Below the pieces are notes generated by a model. The model ran no database searches. It worked only from the letters and a program-made list of their open reading frames with translations, and had not been told where the DNA came from. The position numbers were made by a program, and so were the translations under genes. A DNA stretch of 64,000 bases from Orbaceae bacterium BiB (GTDB lineage: Bacteria; Pseudomonadota; Gammaproteobacteria; Enterobacterales; Orbaceae): contig CP133958.1 in assembly GCA_036251205.1 (NCBI GenBank), forward strand, positions 1,911,210 to 1,975,209, in the 5' to 3' direction. Each line of letters starts with the position of its first letter. The stretch's first letter is position 1. Below are positions 1-7,840 of the stretch, one piece after another.

Positions 1-505
1 ATGTTAGTTCAGGAAATAAATCGATATAATGTTCTTCGCCACTTTGACATAAAAGTAGTAACATCTGAATAGGTGCATGATGATAAGTATTAATATCGAC
101 GGGTGGAATATTCTGTTTTAAATAAGCATAAAAGACTTTTGCAGGCTCACTTAACTCAGAAATTCTCATTAATTTATCATTATAGAATGCAACTGGAATA
201 TTCTTTTGATTTTTGGAGAAATTAACTAAACGTTCAATAACAGTGGGATCAATATTATTTGAAAAAATATGCTCACCTTGATAAAAAACAGATTGTCCAT
301 TCATTGCAATAATGGAGTCAATATTAGACTGATGCATAATATGTTGAACTTCACAAACAGTTCTGCCTGTTGCTATTACCGGTAAAATATTATTCTTTTT
401 TAATTGTGCTATCGCATCGATCGTACTTTTTGCAACAGTTACATCGCTAGTTAATAAAGTGCCATCTAAATCAAAAAAAACAATTGCATTAGGTTTGTTC
501 ATCAT
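1..505 (-). CDS. HAD-superfamily (Cof-type) phosphatase, 3' end cut by window
   Basis: The N-terminal 168 residues are visible; the gene runs off the left edge. It carries the HAD motif I nucleophile DLDGTLL about 10 residues in, and motif II TGR near residue 47, which is typical of Cof-type HAD-IIB sugar-phosphate or nucleotide phosphatases. Two tandem ATG codons are possible starts (505 and 502), with a GGTG stretch just upstream. It begins 16 bp after hda on the same strand, so it is probably cotranscribed with it. The substrate cannot be told from this part. Confidence 0.8.
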   Translation of the reverse strand, partial: MMNKPNAIVFFDLDGTLLTSDVTVAKSTIDAIAQLKKNNILPVIATGRTVCEVQHIMHQSNIDSIIAMNGQSVFYQGEHIFSNNIDPTVIERLVNFSKNQKNIPVAFYNDKLMRISELSEPAKVFYAYLKQNIPPVDINTYHHAPIQMLLLLCQSGEEHYIDLFPELT

Positions 506-521
506 TCATCACACCGTAAAT

Positions 522-1226
522 TTATAAATTGAACACACTTTTAATAAAAGGAATAGTAAGCTTTCTCTTTTCTTCTATTGTCACCTTATCAAGCTTATCA
601 AGCAAGCCCGATAGAGTTCTCATATCACGATCAACACGTTTTAACAAAAATAGACCAACATCTGTAGGTAGTTCAAATCCCCGTAATAAAGCCCTAAATT
701 GTAATGCATGTAATTTATCTTCATCACTCAATTCTTTTAATTGATATACGGGTCCCCACTCTAACCGAGATACTAAATCTGGCAAAATAAAAGGAACTTT
801 TTTAGGAGGGGCATTACTGGTAATAATTAATTTACTATTATTATTTTCAGATAACCTATTAAAAAGATTAAATATAGCAACTTCCCACTCTTTATTACCC
901 GCTATTTTATCAATATTATCTAAGCACACGAGATCATAATCATCAAGACCCAATAAAATATCTGGCTCCAAAAATATATGTTGTTCAAGAGGAATATAAC
1001 TAATCCGCTGCTTTAAAATAGACGAGTAATGACAAGATGCGTGCAGTAAATGAGTTTTTCCTGATAAACAAGCTGACCAAATATAAAGCGAATGAAAACC
1101 TGATTTATGTAAAGTTTCCTTTAAATCATTAAGTAATAACTGATTATCACCAGTATAAAAACTAGTAAATGTTTCTGTATCAGGTAATGAGACAGGTAAA
1201 ACAAGCTGCTGCGAATTAATTGCCAT
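522..1226 (-). CDS. hda: DnaA regulatory inactivator Hda
   Basis: 234-residue AAA+ protein matching E. coli Hda end to end. With the DNA-loaded sliding clamp it stimulates DnaA-ATP hydrolysis after initiation. Near the N-terminus is a clamp-binding motif of the QLxLP type (QLVLP). The P-loop region reads CLSGKTHLLHA and the Walker B region LVCLDNID. The C-terminal part DMRTL...RKLTIPF is almost identical to E. coli. It uses ATG. It follows uraA, as in the E. coli upp-uraA-hda order. An oriC lies about 6 kb away in this window, so regulator and target are close on the chromosome. Confidence 0.95.
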   Translation of the reverse strand: MAINSQQLVLPVSLPDTETFTSFYTGDNQLLLNDLKETLHKSGFHSLYIWSACLSGKTHLLHASCHYSSILKQRISYIPLEQHIFLEPDILLGLDDYDLVCLDNIDKIAGNKEWEVAIFNLFNRLSENNNSKLIITSNAPPKKVPFILPDLVSRLEWGPVYQLKELSDEDKLHALQFRALLRGFELPTDVGLFLLKRVDRDMRTLSGLLDKLDKVTIEEKRKLTIPFIKSVFNL

Positions 1227-1303
1227 AACTCCTAAAAATTTTACAACAGCTGTAGTATAAATACTGAAATTTAAAAAGCAAAATTATTTATAAAAGATTA
1301 GCT

Positions 1304-1322
1304 AAGGTAGTAATACTACCTT
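1304..1322 (-). terminator. Short hairpin between uraA and hda
   Basis: AAGGTAGT and ACTACCTT form a perfect 8-bp stem with a 3-nt loop in the uraA-hda gap. Downstream on the minus strand there is only a mixed T-rich stretch (TCTTTTAT a few bases later). It could be a weak terminator or an attenuator rather than a full stop. Confidence 0.35.
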
Positions 1323-1332
1323 ACTGGTAATA

Positions 1333-2571
1333 TTACTTATTAGGTAAAATAAGATTCAATAAAATCGCGGCAATACCACATAAGCTGATGCCTTGTAATA
1401 CATACGATCCTAAATCAAGAACCATTCCACCAATACCAAAAACTAATACTAATGCTATAATACACATATTACGCGATACAGATAAATCAACTTTATGCTT
1501 GATTAAAATATTAATACCAACAGAAGCAATAGAACCAAATAATAGCACCATAATTCCGCCCATAACAACAGATGGGATAGATGCTAAAAATGCGCCTACT
1601 TTTCCAATAAATGACATAACAACAGCCCAAATCGCAGCCCAAGTCATTACTCGTGTTTTAAAATTTCTTGTTAGTGTAACGGCACCAATAACTTCAGCAT
1701 AAGTGATACAAGGTGGCCCACCTAAAAATCCAGCAGCAGAAGTTGCAATCCCATCACCAAATAATGTCTTATGTAAACCAGGATTTTTTGTGTAATCTTT
1801 ACCTGTTACACTACCAATAGCCATAATATCACCAACATGCTCAATAGTTGGCGCAATAACGATAGGAATCATATAAAGTATTGCCTGCCACTTAAACTCT
1901 GGGAAAGTGAAATCAGGTATTGCAAACCATGGTGCATCATAAATTGGTTGGAAGTCGACTAATCCTAAAAAGCAAGATAATGTATATCCGACAACAATAC
2001 CCGATATGATCGGTACCAATTTAACAAATCCTTTCGCCCAAATGGCTACAATAAGAGTTGTGACTAATGATGCCATTGAAACGATGATTAATTGGTATTT
2101 AGGTAAAGTAGTCTCTAGATCTGTTCCCATAGCCATATTCACTGCTACTGGTGCTAATGATAAACCAATCACCATAATAATAGGTCCAGTAACAACGGGC
2201 GGTAAAATCCGATTAATAATATTAGAACCGTTTATTTTAACTAAAAAGCTAAAAAACATAAAAACAAAACCAGCAGCAACCAGTCCACCCAATGTTGCAG
2301 GGATACCCCATTGCATTGCACCATAAGATATAGGTGCAATAAAGGCAAAAGAAGAGGCTAAAAATACCGGTACTTTCCCTTTCGTTACTAGTTGAAATAA
2401 AATAGTACCTAAACCAGCTGTAAATAGTGCTACATTAGGATTTAATCCCGTTAGTAAGGGAACTAAAACTAATGCCCCAAATGCGACAAATAACATTTGT
2501 GCACCAGTTAAAATATCCAACCACGAGTGTTTGTTATTGGTTACTTCATGCGTTATTTCATTTGAACTCAT
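1333..2571 (-). CDS. uraA: Uracil/xanthine:cation symporter UraA family
   Basis: 412-residue polytopic inner-membrane permease of the NCS2 family, taking up uracil. Family signatures are visible: SSFAFIAP in the first half, and IEHVGD (the substrate-site Glu region of UraA) followed by GxPxxxTYAE in the second half. The sequence is hydrophobic throughout, as expected for about 14 segments. I chose the ATG at 2571: it has a GAGAG ribosome site about 8 bp upstream, and the only earlier in-frame ATG (2613) directly abuts the T-run of the upp terminator. It sits downstream of upp, the next enzyme in uracil salvage. Confidence 0.93.
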   Translation of the reverse strand: MSSNEITHEVTNNKHSWLDILTGAQMLFVAFGALVLVPLLTGLNPNVALFTAGLGTILFQLVTKGKVPVFLASSFAFIAPISYGAMQWGIPATLGGLVAAGFVFMFFSFLVKINGSNIINRILPPVVTGPIIMVIGLSLAPVAVNMAMGTDLETTLPKYQLIIVSMASLVTTLIVAIWAKGFVKLVPIISGIVVGYTLSCFLGLVDFQPIYDAPWFAIPDFTFPEFKWQAILYMIPIVIAPTIEHVGDIMAIGSVTGKDYTKNPGLHKTLFGDGIATSAAGFLGGPPCITYAEVIGAVTLTRNFKTRVMTWAAIWAVVMSFIGKVGAFLASIPSVVMGGIMVLLFGSIASVGINILIKHKVDLSVSRNMCIIALVLVFGIGGMVLDLGSYVLQGISLCGIAAILLNLILPNK

Positions 2572-2613
2572 AGATAAAACGTCTCTCTTTGATAAAATTA
2601 AAACTATAGACAT

Positions 2614-2633
2614 AAAAAAACCGGCTCTGCCGG
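2614..2633 (-). terminator. Rho-independent terminator between upp and uraA
   Basis: CCGGC-AGA-GCCGG followed by seven T on the minus strand, 17 bp after the upp stop codon. It would end part of the upp transcripts and so set the upp:uraA ratio. Confidence 0.8.
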
Positions 2634-2649
2634 TCTAAAAAATGAGATT

Positions 2650-3276
2650 TTATTTTGTACCGAAGATTTTATCTCCAGCATCACCAAGCCCAGGGAGAAT
2701 ATATCCTTTCTCGTTAAGCCTATCATCGATCGATGCGGTATATAATTCGACATCAGGGTGTGCTTTTTCTAACACTTTGATCCCTTCTGGAGCAGCAACT
2801 AAAACAAGTACTTTAATTTGCTTGCAGCCTGCTTTTTTTAATAAATCAATCGTCGCAACCATTGATCCACCTGTTGCTAACATAGGATCAACAACTAATG
2901 CCATTCTATCTTCAATATCAGATGTTAATTTTTGAAAATAAGGAACTGGCTCAAGAGTCTCTTCATTTCGATAAAAACCAACAACACTAATTCTAGCACT
3001 AGGGATATGTTCTAGCACACCATCCATCATACCTAGACCGGCCCTTAAAATAGGAACAACAGTAATTTTTTTACCTTTAATACGTTCAACTTCAATTGGG
3101 CCACACCATCCTTGAATGGTTACTTTTTCGGTAGGTAAATTAGCTGTTGCTTCATAGGTTAATAAGCTGCCAACTTCGCTGGCAAGATCTCTAAAGTCTT
3201 TGGTCGAAATATCATGCTCACGCATTAAACCAATTTTATGACGTACAAGGGGATGTTTTACTTCAACAATTTTCAT
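2650..3276 (-). CDS. upp: Uracil phosphoribosyltransferase
   Basis: 208 residues, exactly the E. coli length. Converts uracil plus PRPP to UMP in the cytosol. The PRPP-binding loop DPMLATGGS lies near residue 130 and the uracil-binding end [18 protein letters not shown] is intact. The start [14 protein letters not shown] matches E. coli. First gene of the upp-uraA-hda run. A 90-bp gap separates it from the unrelated surface-protein gene upstream. Confidence 0.98.
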   Translation of the reverse strand: MKIVEVKHPLVRHKIGLMREHDISTKDFRDLASEVGSLLTYEATANLPTEKVTIQGWCGPIEVERIKGKKITVVPILRAGLGMMDGVLEHIPSARISVVGFYRNEETLEPVPYFQKLTSDIEDRMALVVDPMLATGGSMVATIDLLKKAGCKQIKVLVLVAAPEGIKVLEKAHPDVELYTASIDDRLNEKGYILPGLGDAGDKIFGTK

Positions 3277-3369
3277 GAGGGCCTCAGTTGTTATGAATCT
3301 ATACTACTCATTAGGTTGCTATAACCACTGAGGAATAATTATATCATGATTTATCAAATAATAGAAAAG

Positions 3370-4719
3370 CTATTTGCAGACAACGCTTAGTCCGGTATCA
3401 TCAACCCATTGATAGCCGATATAACCACCGTCATAAGAAGCAACAAAAAAGTTCTGATTAACATTAGGCGAGTTATCTTCATTAATATCCCGAGTCCAAT
3501 AACGGTTATTTTGCCATGTAGAACTTGAATAAGAGTGATCACTCATATATCCCCACTCACCATAAAGCGTACCATCAATAGCGCGAGTACCATAATTTCT
3601 AACATATGACCAATTATTACTAGTCGGAATATAAGCAATTGGTGAATTAGTAAACTCAGCACGAGATATAATATTATTTTCACCACCGCACAACGTTATA
3701 GCAGAACTATAATTATGAGTACCTGATTTAGGGGTATACCATTTTGTTATAGTAAAAGAGTAAGGATAATCAATATTAGAAGAAAGACGATTGGCAGTTA
3801 TCGTCACAGTACCCGATGGTTTTGCAATTAATTTAACCACCCCAGTATCCGAATTCACTGAAACGGCTGGATTATCTGAGGTAAATTTATAATCACTTTG
3901 CTTACCAATCATAATAATAGTAAATTCAGCACCAGGAAAACCAACAGTAGGAAATGCTTTATTACTTGGAACCGGCTTAAATCCTATATCGGGAATATAA
4001 TCAGATGTATATCCTCCGCCCATTTCAACTCTTTTACCACTTTGACCATCAGTTGATTGGGATGCACAAACCCAGCCATCTGAAGTCGTTGTTCCCGCTC
4101 CATTTGTTTTTTCAACCCATTGGCAAGAATTACTTGTACTTGCTGGTTTTATCGCATAAATACCTGATTGATAATTAATTAGATAAGACTTAGTAATAAC
4201 GATACCTTGACTTAAAATCGGATCACCATAAGCTGATTGTACTTGGGCATTTGTATTAGTAATCTCTAATCTTAAAGGAAAACTAATATTAGGATCAGCA
4301 TCAAGATCTAATAAGCTTTTATTATAATCTGTAGTTGGAATTTCATACTGATTATTATCTATCCATTTATAACTCAGCGTACCCACTAAAAGTGGGTTTA
4401 TAGGATCATGACTATCGCCATCATTATCATTATAATAATTGTCAGCAAAATCGGTGGGAGATAAACCAATTATAGTAAAATCAGAAAGTTTTATCTCTTT
4501 AGAAAAAATGGTTTCAGTCGTATAAGTTCCATCAAATTCATTATAATTATGACCATCTAATTCAAACGATAAACGAGCGACAATACTTTTTTCACCTTCC
4601 CCAGTATTAAAAACAGGTTCAGTTCCTTTAACTGTCAGTTTTGTTAACGTAGAAATACTCGCTAAGGCATTGAAAGAAAAAAATAAAAAAAGTATCAAAC
4701 TAATCAAATTATTATGCAT
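3370..4719 (-). CDS. Secreted Ig-like surface protein, function unknown
   Basis: 449 residues with a clear Sec signal peptide (residues 1-20, hydrophobic core ending ALA). The body is rich in Ser, Thr, Asn, Tyr and Asp. Residues about 275-325 read like a bacterial Ig-like (Big2) repeat, with SDNPAVSVNSDTG and a GTVTITA strand. The last 125 residues begin KWYTPKSGT, hold Cys344 and Cys448, and include the aromatic-rich patches GEWGYMSDHSY and NRYWTRDI. That recalls the C-terminal lectin-like domains of invasin/intimin-type adhesins, but no membrane anchor or beta-barrel is present. It stands alone between upp and rsmG, where E. coli-like genomes have other genes, so it is likely accessory. I do not recognise a named family. 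Confidence 0.7.
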   Translation of the reverse strand: MHNNLISLILFLFFSFNALASISTLTKLTVKGTEPVFNTGEGEKSIVARLSFELDGHNYNEFDGTYTTETIFSKEIKLSDFTIIGLSPTDFADNYYNDNDGDSHDPINPLLVGTLSYKWIDNNQYEIPTTDYNKSLLDLDADPNISFPLRLEITNTNAQVQSAYGDPILSQGIVITKSYLINYQSGIYAIKPASTSNSCQWVEKTNGAGTTTSDGWVCASQSTDGQSGKRVEMGGGYTSDYIPDIGFKPVPSNKAFPTVGFPGAEFTIIMIGKQSDYKFTSDNPAVSVNSDTGVVKLIAKPSGTVTITANRLSSNIDYPYSFTITKWYTPKSGTHNYSSAITLCGGENNIISRAEFTNSPIAYIPTSNNWSYVRNYGTRAIDGTLYGEWGYMSDHSYSSSTWQNNRYWTRDINEDNSPNVNQNFFVASYDGGYIGYQWVDDTGLSVVCK

Positions 4720-4810
4720 TTTTCATCCATTTCATTATTATAATAGTAACAATATTACAGATAATAAGACTAAGTCTACAGTAGAGAAAAATATAAATCT
4801 ATGATAAATA

Positions 4811-5422
4811 TTATTTAATCATAACTAGATTTCTTTCTGCGTTGAGTTCAGGTATATCAAGCTTTATCACATCAATAACCTGAAATGCAGTAGGTAAAGA
4901 GATAATTTCTTTTTCACAATCAAGGCTTTTTAATGCATAAAAAAGACCATTATCATTAGGTAAATGATGACACCAGTTAAGCATATCATTTAATGAAGCA
5001 AAAGCTCGACTTATAACACCATCAAACTTTTTATTAGTATATTCTTCAATTCGGCTTTGAACCGGATTAATATTGCTTAATTTTAATTCAAATTGTACTT
5101 GCTTTAAAAAACGAACACGTTTACCTAAACTATCAACTAAATCAAATGTTTTATTTGGGTTAATAATAGCAAGTGGTATACCAGGTAAACCAGGGCCCGT
5201 ACCAACATCGATAAAAGATTCTCCTTGTAAATAAGGAGAAACAACTAAGCTATCCATAATATGTTTAATTAACATTTCGTTAGGATCGCGCACAGATGTC
5301 AAATTATAAGCTTTATTCCATTTATTAAGCATCTCGACATAATTAACAAGTTGATCTATCTGTTGCTCAGTGATAACAAGATCTGTCTGTTTTATTAAAT
5401 TAATAAGTCTCTTTTTTAACAT
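4811..5422 (-). CDS. rsmG: 16S rRNA (guanine-N7) methyltransferase RsmG (GidB)
   Basis: 203 residues. SAM-dependent methylation of G527 in 16S rRNA. SAM-binding motif [16 protein letters not shown] near residue 70; YNLTSVRDP upstream and [10 protein letters not shown] downstream are family hallmarks. It begins 3 bp after mnmG, so the two are translated from one message, as in most bacteria. In E. coli the atp operon follows; here a surface-protein gene does. Confidence 0.97.
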   Translation of the reverse strand: MLKKRLINLIKQTDLVITEQQIDQLVNYVEMLNKWNKAYNLTSVRDPNEMLIKHIMDSLVVSPYLQGESFIDVGTGPGLPGIPLAIINPNKTFDLVDSLGKRVRFLKQVQFELKLSNINPVQSRIEEYTNKKFDGVISRAFASLNDMLNWCHHLPNDNGLFYALKSLDCEKEIISLPTAFQVIDVIKLDIPELNAERNLVMIK

Positions 5423-5425
5423 AAT

Positions 5426-7321
5426 TTATTCAGTTTTAGTTTTGTTAATATAATTTTTTTTCTTCAAATAGACTAATAGCATTGAAATAGCAGCTGGTGT
5501 AATACCTGAAATACGAGATGCTTGACCAATTGAAACCGGTTTATGTTGTTTCAATTTAGCGACAACTTCATTAGATAATCCAGATATGTCAGCATAATCA
5601 ATAAAATCAGGAATTAATGTTTCCTCATTACGCTTTTGACGCTCTATTTCTTCTATTTGTAATTTAATATAACCATCATATTTAACTTGAATTTCAACTT
5701 GTTGTGCAGCTTGTTCATCATCCAAACCAGGTGAAAATAAAGATAATGATTTTAATTTATTATAATCCATTTCAGGACGCTTCAATAACTCTTCACCATT
5801 AGCTTCTTTCGTCAAATTAGCACTTAATACAGCATTCACTTCATCAATCGTTTGAATATGTGGGTGAACCCAAATATCGCGTAAACGAGCGCGTTCCGTT
5901 TCAATTGCTTCAAGTTTCTTGTTAAAAATAGCCCAACGATTATCATCAACTAAACCTAATTTTCGACCAATCTCAGTTAAACGAATATCAGCATTATCTT
6001 CACGTAGCATTAATCTATATTCAGCTCGAGAAGTAAACATTCGATAGGGTTCATTAGTACCTAAAGTACAAAGATCGTCAACTAATACACCTAAATAAGC
6101 TTGATCACGACTAGGGAACCATTGCTCTTCTTCACAAACGAATCTAGCAGCATTTAATCCAGCTAGTAACCCTTGTGCAGCAGCTTCTTCATAACCGGTA
6201 GTTCCGTTTATTTGACCAGCTAAAAATAATCCTTTAACTACTTTGCTTTCCAGTGTTGGTTTTAGATCTCTTGGATCAAAGTAATCATATTCAATAGCAT
6301 AACCTGGTCTAATGATATTTGCATTTTCAAGACCTTTCATGCTTCTTACAAAAGCTAACTGTGTATCAAATGGTAAACTTGTTGAGATTCCATTAGGATA
6401 AATTTCGTTACTCGTTAATCCTTCAGGTTCTAAATAGATCTGATGAGAATTACGATCTGCAAATCTCATAATCTTATCTTCAATAGAGGGGCAGTAGCGT
6501 GGCCCAATTCCTTCGATAACCCCGGTATACATAGGGCTGCGATCCAAACTATTACGAATAAGATCATGGGTTTTTTCATTTGTTTCAGTGATATAACATG
6601 GGATCTGCTCTGGATGTTCGTTTGCATTACCTAAAAATGAAAAAACAGGAACAGGGTTATCACCAGCTTGAATTCCCAATTTTGAAAAGTCGATCGTCCG
6701 AGCATCAATTCTTGGTGGAGTTCCTGTTTTTAATCTACCCATTCTAAAAGCATATTGATGAAGAGATTTAGATAAACCGATTGATGCAGGATCACCTGTT
6801 CGACCACCACTATAATTATTTAATCCAATATGGATCTTTCCATCCAAAAAAGTACCAGTTGTTAATACAACAGCTTTAGCTTTAAATTTTATACCCATTT
6901 GCGTTACAACACCGGTTATTTGATCGTTTTCAATGATCACGTCTTCAACCGATTGTTGGAAAAGCATTAAATTTTCTTGATTCTCAAGTGCAATTCTTAT
7001 TGCATCACGATATAAAGATCTATCAGCTTGTGCTCTTGTTGCTCTAACAGCGGGTCCCTTACTTGAATTCAATATTCTAAATTGGATCCCTGCTTTATCT
7101 GTTGCATGAGCCATTAAGCCACCCATTGCATCGATCTCTTTAACTAAATGACCTTTACCTATTCCGCCTATTGCTGGATTACAGGACATTTGTCCTAATG
7201 TATTGATATTATGAGTTAAAAGTAGAGTTTTTCTACCAATTCTTGCTGCTGCCATTGCAGCTTCAGTTCCTGCGTGGCCACCACCTACAACAATGACATC
7301 AAAAAGATCGGGGTAAAACAT
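5426..7321 (-). CDS. mnmG: tRNA uridine-5-carboxymethylaminomethyl modification enzyme MnmG (GidA)
   Basis: 631 residues (E. coli 629). FAD-dependent partner of MnmE that modifies U34 of tRNAs. N-terminal FAD motif [10 protein letters not shown]; conserved blocks [27 protein letters not shown] and [19 protein letters not shown]-like (here [14 protein letters not shown]). I set the start at ATG 7321 (MFYPDLFDV, as in E. coli), which has a GAGG site 5 bp upstream; a 21-codon in-frame extension has no support. It is transcribed away from the origin directly upstream of it, the classical gidA position. Confidence 0.98.
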   Translation of the reverse strand: MFYPDLFDVIVVGGGHAGTEAAMAAARIGRKTLLLTHNINTLGQMSCNPAIGGIGKGHLVKEIDAMGGLMAHATDKAGIQFRILNSSKGPAVRATRAQADRSLYRDAIRIALENQENLMLFQQSVEDVIIENDQITGVVTQMGIKFKAKAVVLTTGTFLDGKIHIGLNNYSGGRTGDPASIGLSKSLHQYAFRMGRLKTGTPPRIDARTIDFSKLGIQAGDNPVPVFSFLGNANEHPEQIPCYITETNEKTHDLIRNSLDRSPMYTGVIEGIGPRYCPSIEDKIMRFADRNSHQIYLEPEGLTSNEIYPNGISTSLPFDTQLAFVRSMKGLENANIIRPGYAIEYDYFDPRDLKPTLESKVVKGLFLAGQINGTTGYEEAAAQGLLAGLNAARFVCEEEQWFPSRDQAYLGVLVDDLCTLGTNEPYRMFTSRAEYRLMLREDNADIRLTEIGRKLGLVDDNRWAIFNKKLEAIETERARLRDIWVHPHIQTIDEVNAVLSANLTKEANGEELLKRPEMDYNKLKSLSLFSPGLDDEQAAQQVEIQVKYDGYIKLQIEEIERQKRNEETLIPDFIDYADISGLSNEVVAKLKQHKPVSIGQASRISGITPAAISMLLVYLKKKNYINKTKTE

Positions 7322-7414
7322 AATATCCTCGGTTGGGTCTGTTAAAGAGTTAATAATCAGATCAAAGCTAAATAAGCGTGACAAATTTTACTCGTCTTTT
7401 TAATTACGTCAAAT

Positions 7415-7506
7415 GATCTATTTTGGATCGTTAATTAATTAAATTAGATCTTTTATATTTTTATTTTATTATTATTTTTATTAGTAATGGTTAGATCTGT
7501 TTATAA
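7415..7506 (+). other. DNA unwinding element of oriC (three 13-mers)
   Basis: Three AT-rich 13-mers begin with GATC: GATCTATTTTGGA (7415), GATCTTTTATATT (7447), GATCTGTTTATAA (7494). E. coli's left, middle and right 13-mers begin GATCTATTT, GATCTGTT and GATCTCTT. The sequence between them is almost pure A/T. Confidence 0.8.
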
Positions 7507-7586
7507 CTCTTTTTTATTTATATTTTTCAAATTGTTATATGATTTTTTAAGCTGTCTATAAACCAACTTGGTAATGGATCTTTTTT

Positions 7587-7595
7587 TGGGGATAA
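7587..7595 (-). promoter_or_regulatory. DnaA box (R1-like, one mismatch)
   Basis: TGGGGATAA, i.e. TTATCCCCA on the minus strand, one base from the TTATCCACA consensus. In E. coli, R1 is also inverted (TGTGGATAA) next to the unwinding element. Confidence 0.7.
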
Positions 7596-7604
7596 CCTTG
7601 GTAC

Positions 7605-7613
7605 TTATCCACA
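7605..7613 (+). promoter_or_regulatory. DnaA box, perfect
   Basis: TTATCCACA, followed by ACCTG, 10 bp past the R1-like box. This is a perfect consensus box, in an R2/R5-like place. Confidence 0.85.
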
Positions 7614-7678
7614 ACCTGAATAGGATGATTAGTTATAAATTTGATAATAACAGGATAGTGATCGTTTTAATGACAGAG

Positions 7679-7687
7679 TTATCCACA
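7679..7687 (+). promoter_or_regulatory. DnaA box R4, perfect
   Basis: TTATCCACA in the context TGACAGAG-box-G. The same flanking bases surround the R4 box at the right edge of E. coli oriC, and a GATCGC follows downstream, also as in E. coli. Confidence 0.9.
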
Positions 7688-7780
7688 GAAATTAAATTTG
7701 ATCGCTGCTTTATTAATATTTAATAGATTAAAAAATAAACTATAAACTTTATATTTTTTTATTCTATTAGCTTAAATATA

Positions 7781-7808
7781 AAAAAAGTCACACTTTTACA
7801 TGTGACTT
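7781..7808 (-). terminator. Rho-independent terminator of polA
   Basis: AAGTCACA / TGTGACTT stem with an 8-nt loop and a run of T on the minus strand, 33 bp past the polA stop. It shields oriC from polA transcription. Confidence 0.85.
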
Positions 7809-7840
7809 TGTACTGATTTTAAGTTATTTTTTTATTAGTC

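Larger units (their letters stand above)
7385..7740. other. oriC: Chromosomal replication origin oriC
   Basis: Non-coding AT-rich gap between mnmG and polA. It contains GATC-led 13-mers near mnmG (7415, 7447, 7494), a DnaA box in reverse orientation (7587), and perfect boxes at 7605 and 7679. The last lies in TGACAGAGTTATCCACAG, which is the sequence around the R4 box at the right end of E. coli oriC. Seven GATC (Dam) sites fall in about 280 bp. Order and orientation (unwinding element on the gidA side, R4 on the far side) match E. coli. No mioC gene is present; polA lies beyond the origin instead. Confidence 0.9.

Noticed and set aside
7322-7384. Longer MnmG with 21 extra N-terminal residues
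   Set aside because: The family starts at MFYPD and that ATG has a well-placed GAGG site.
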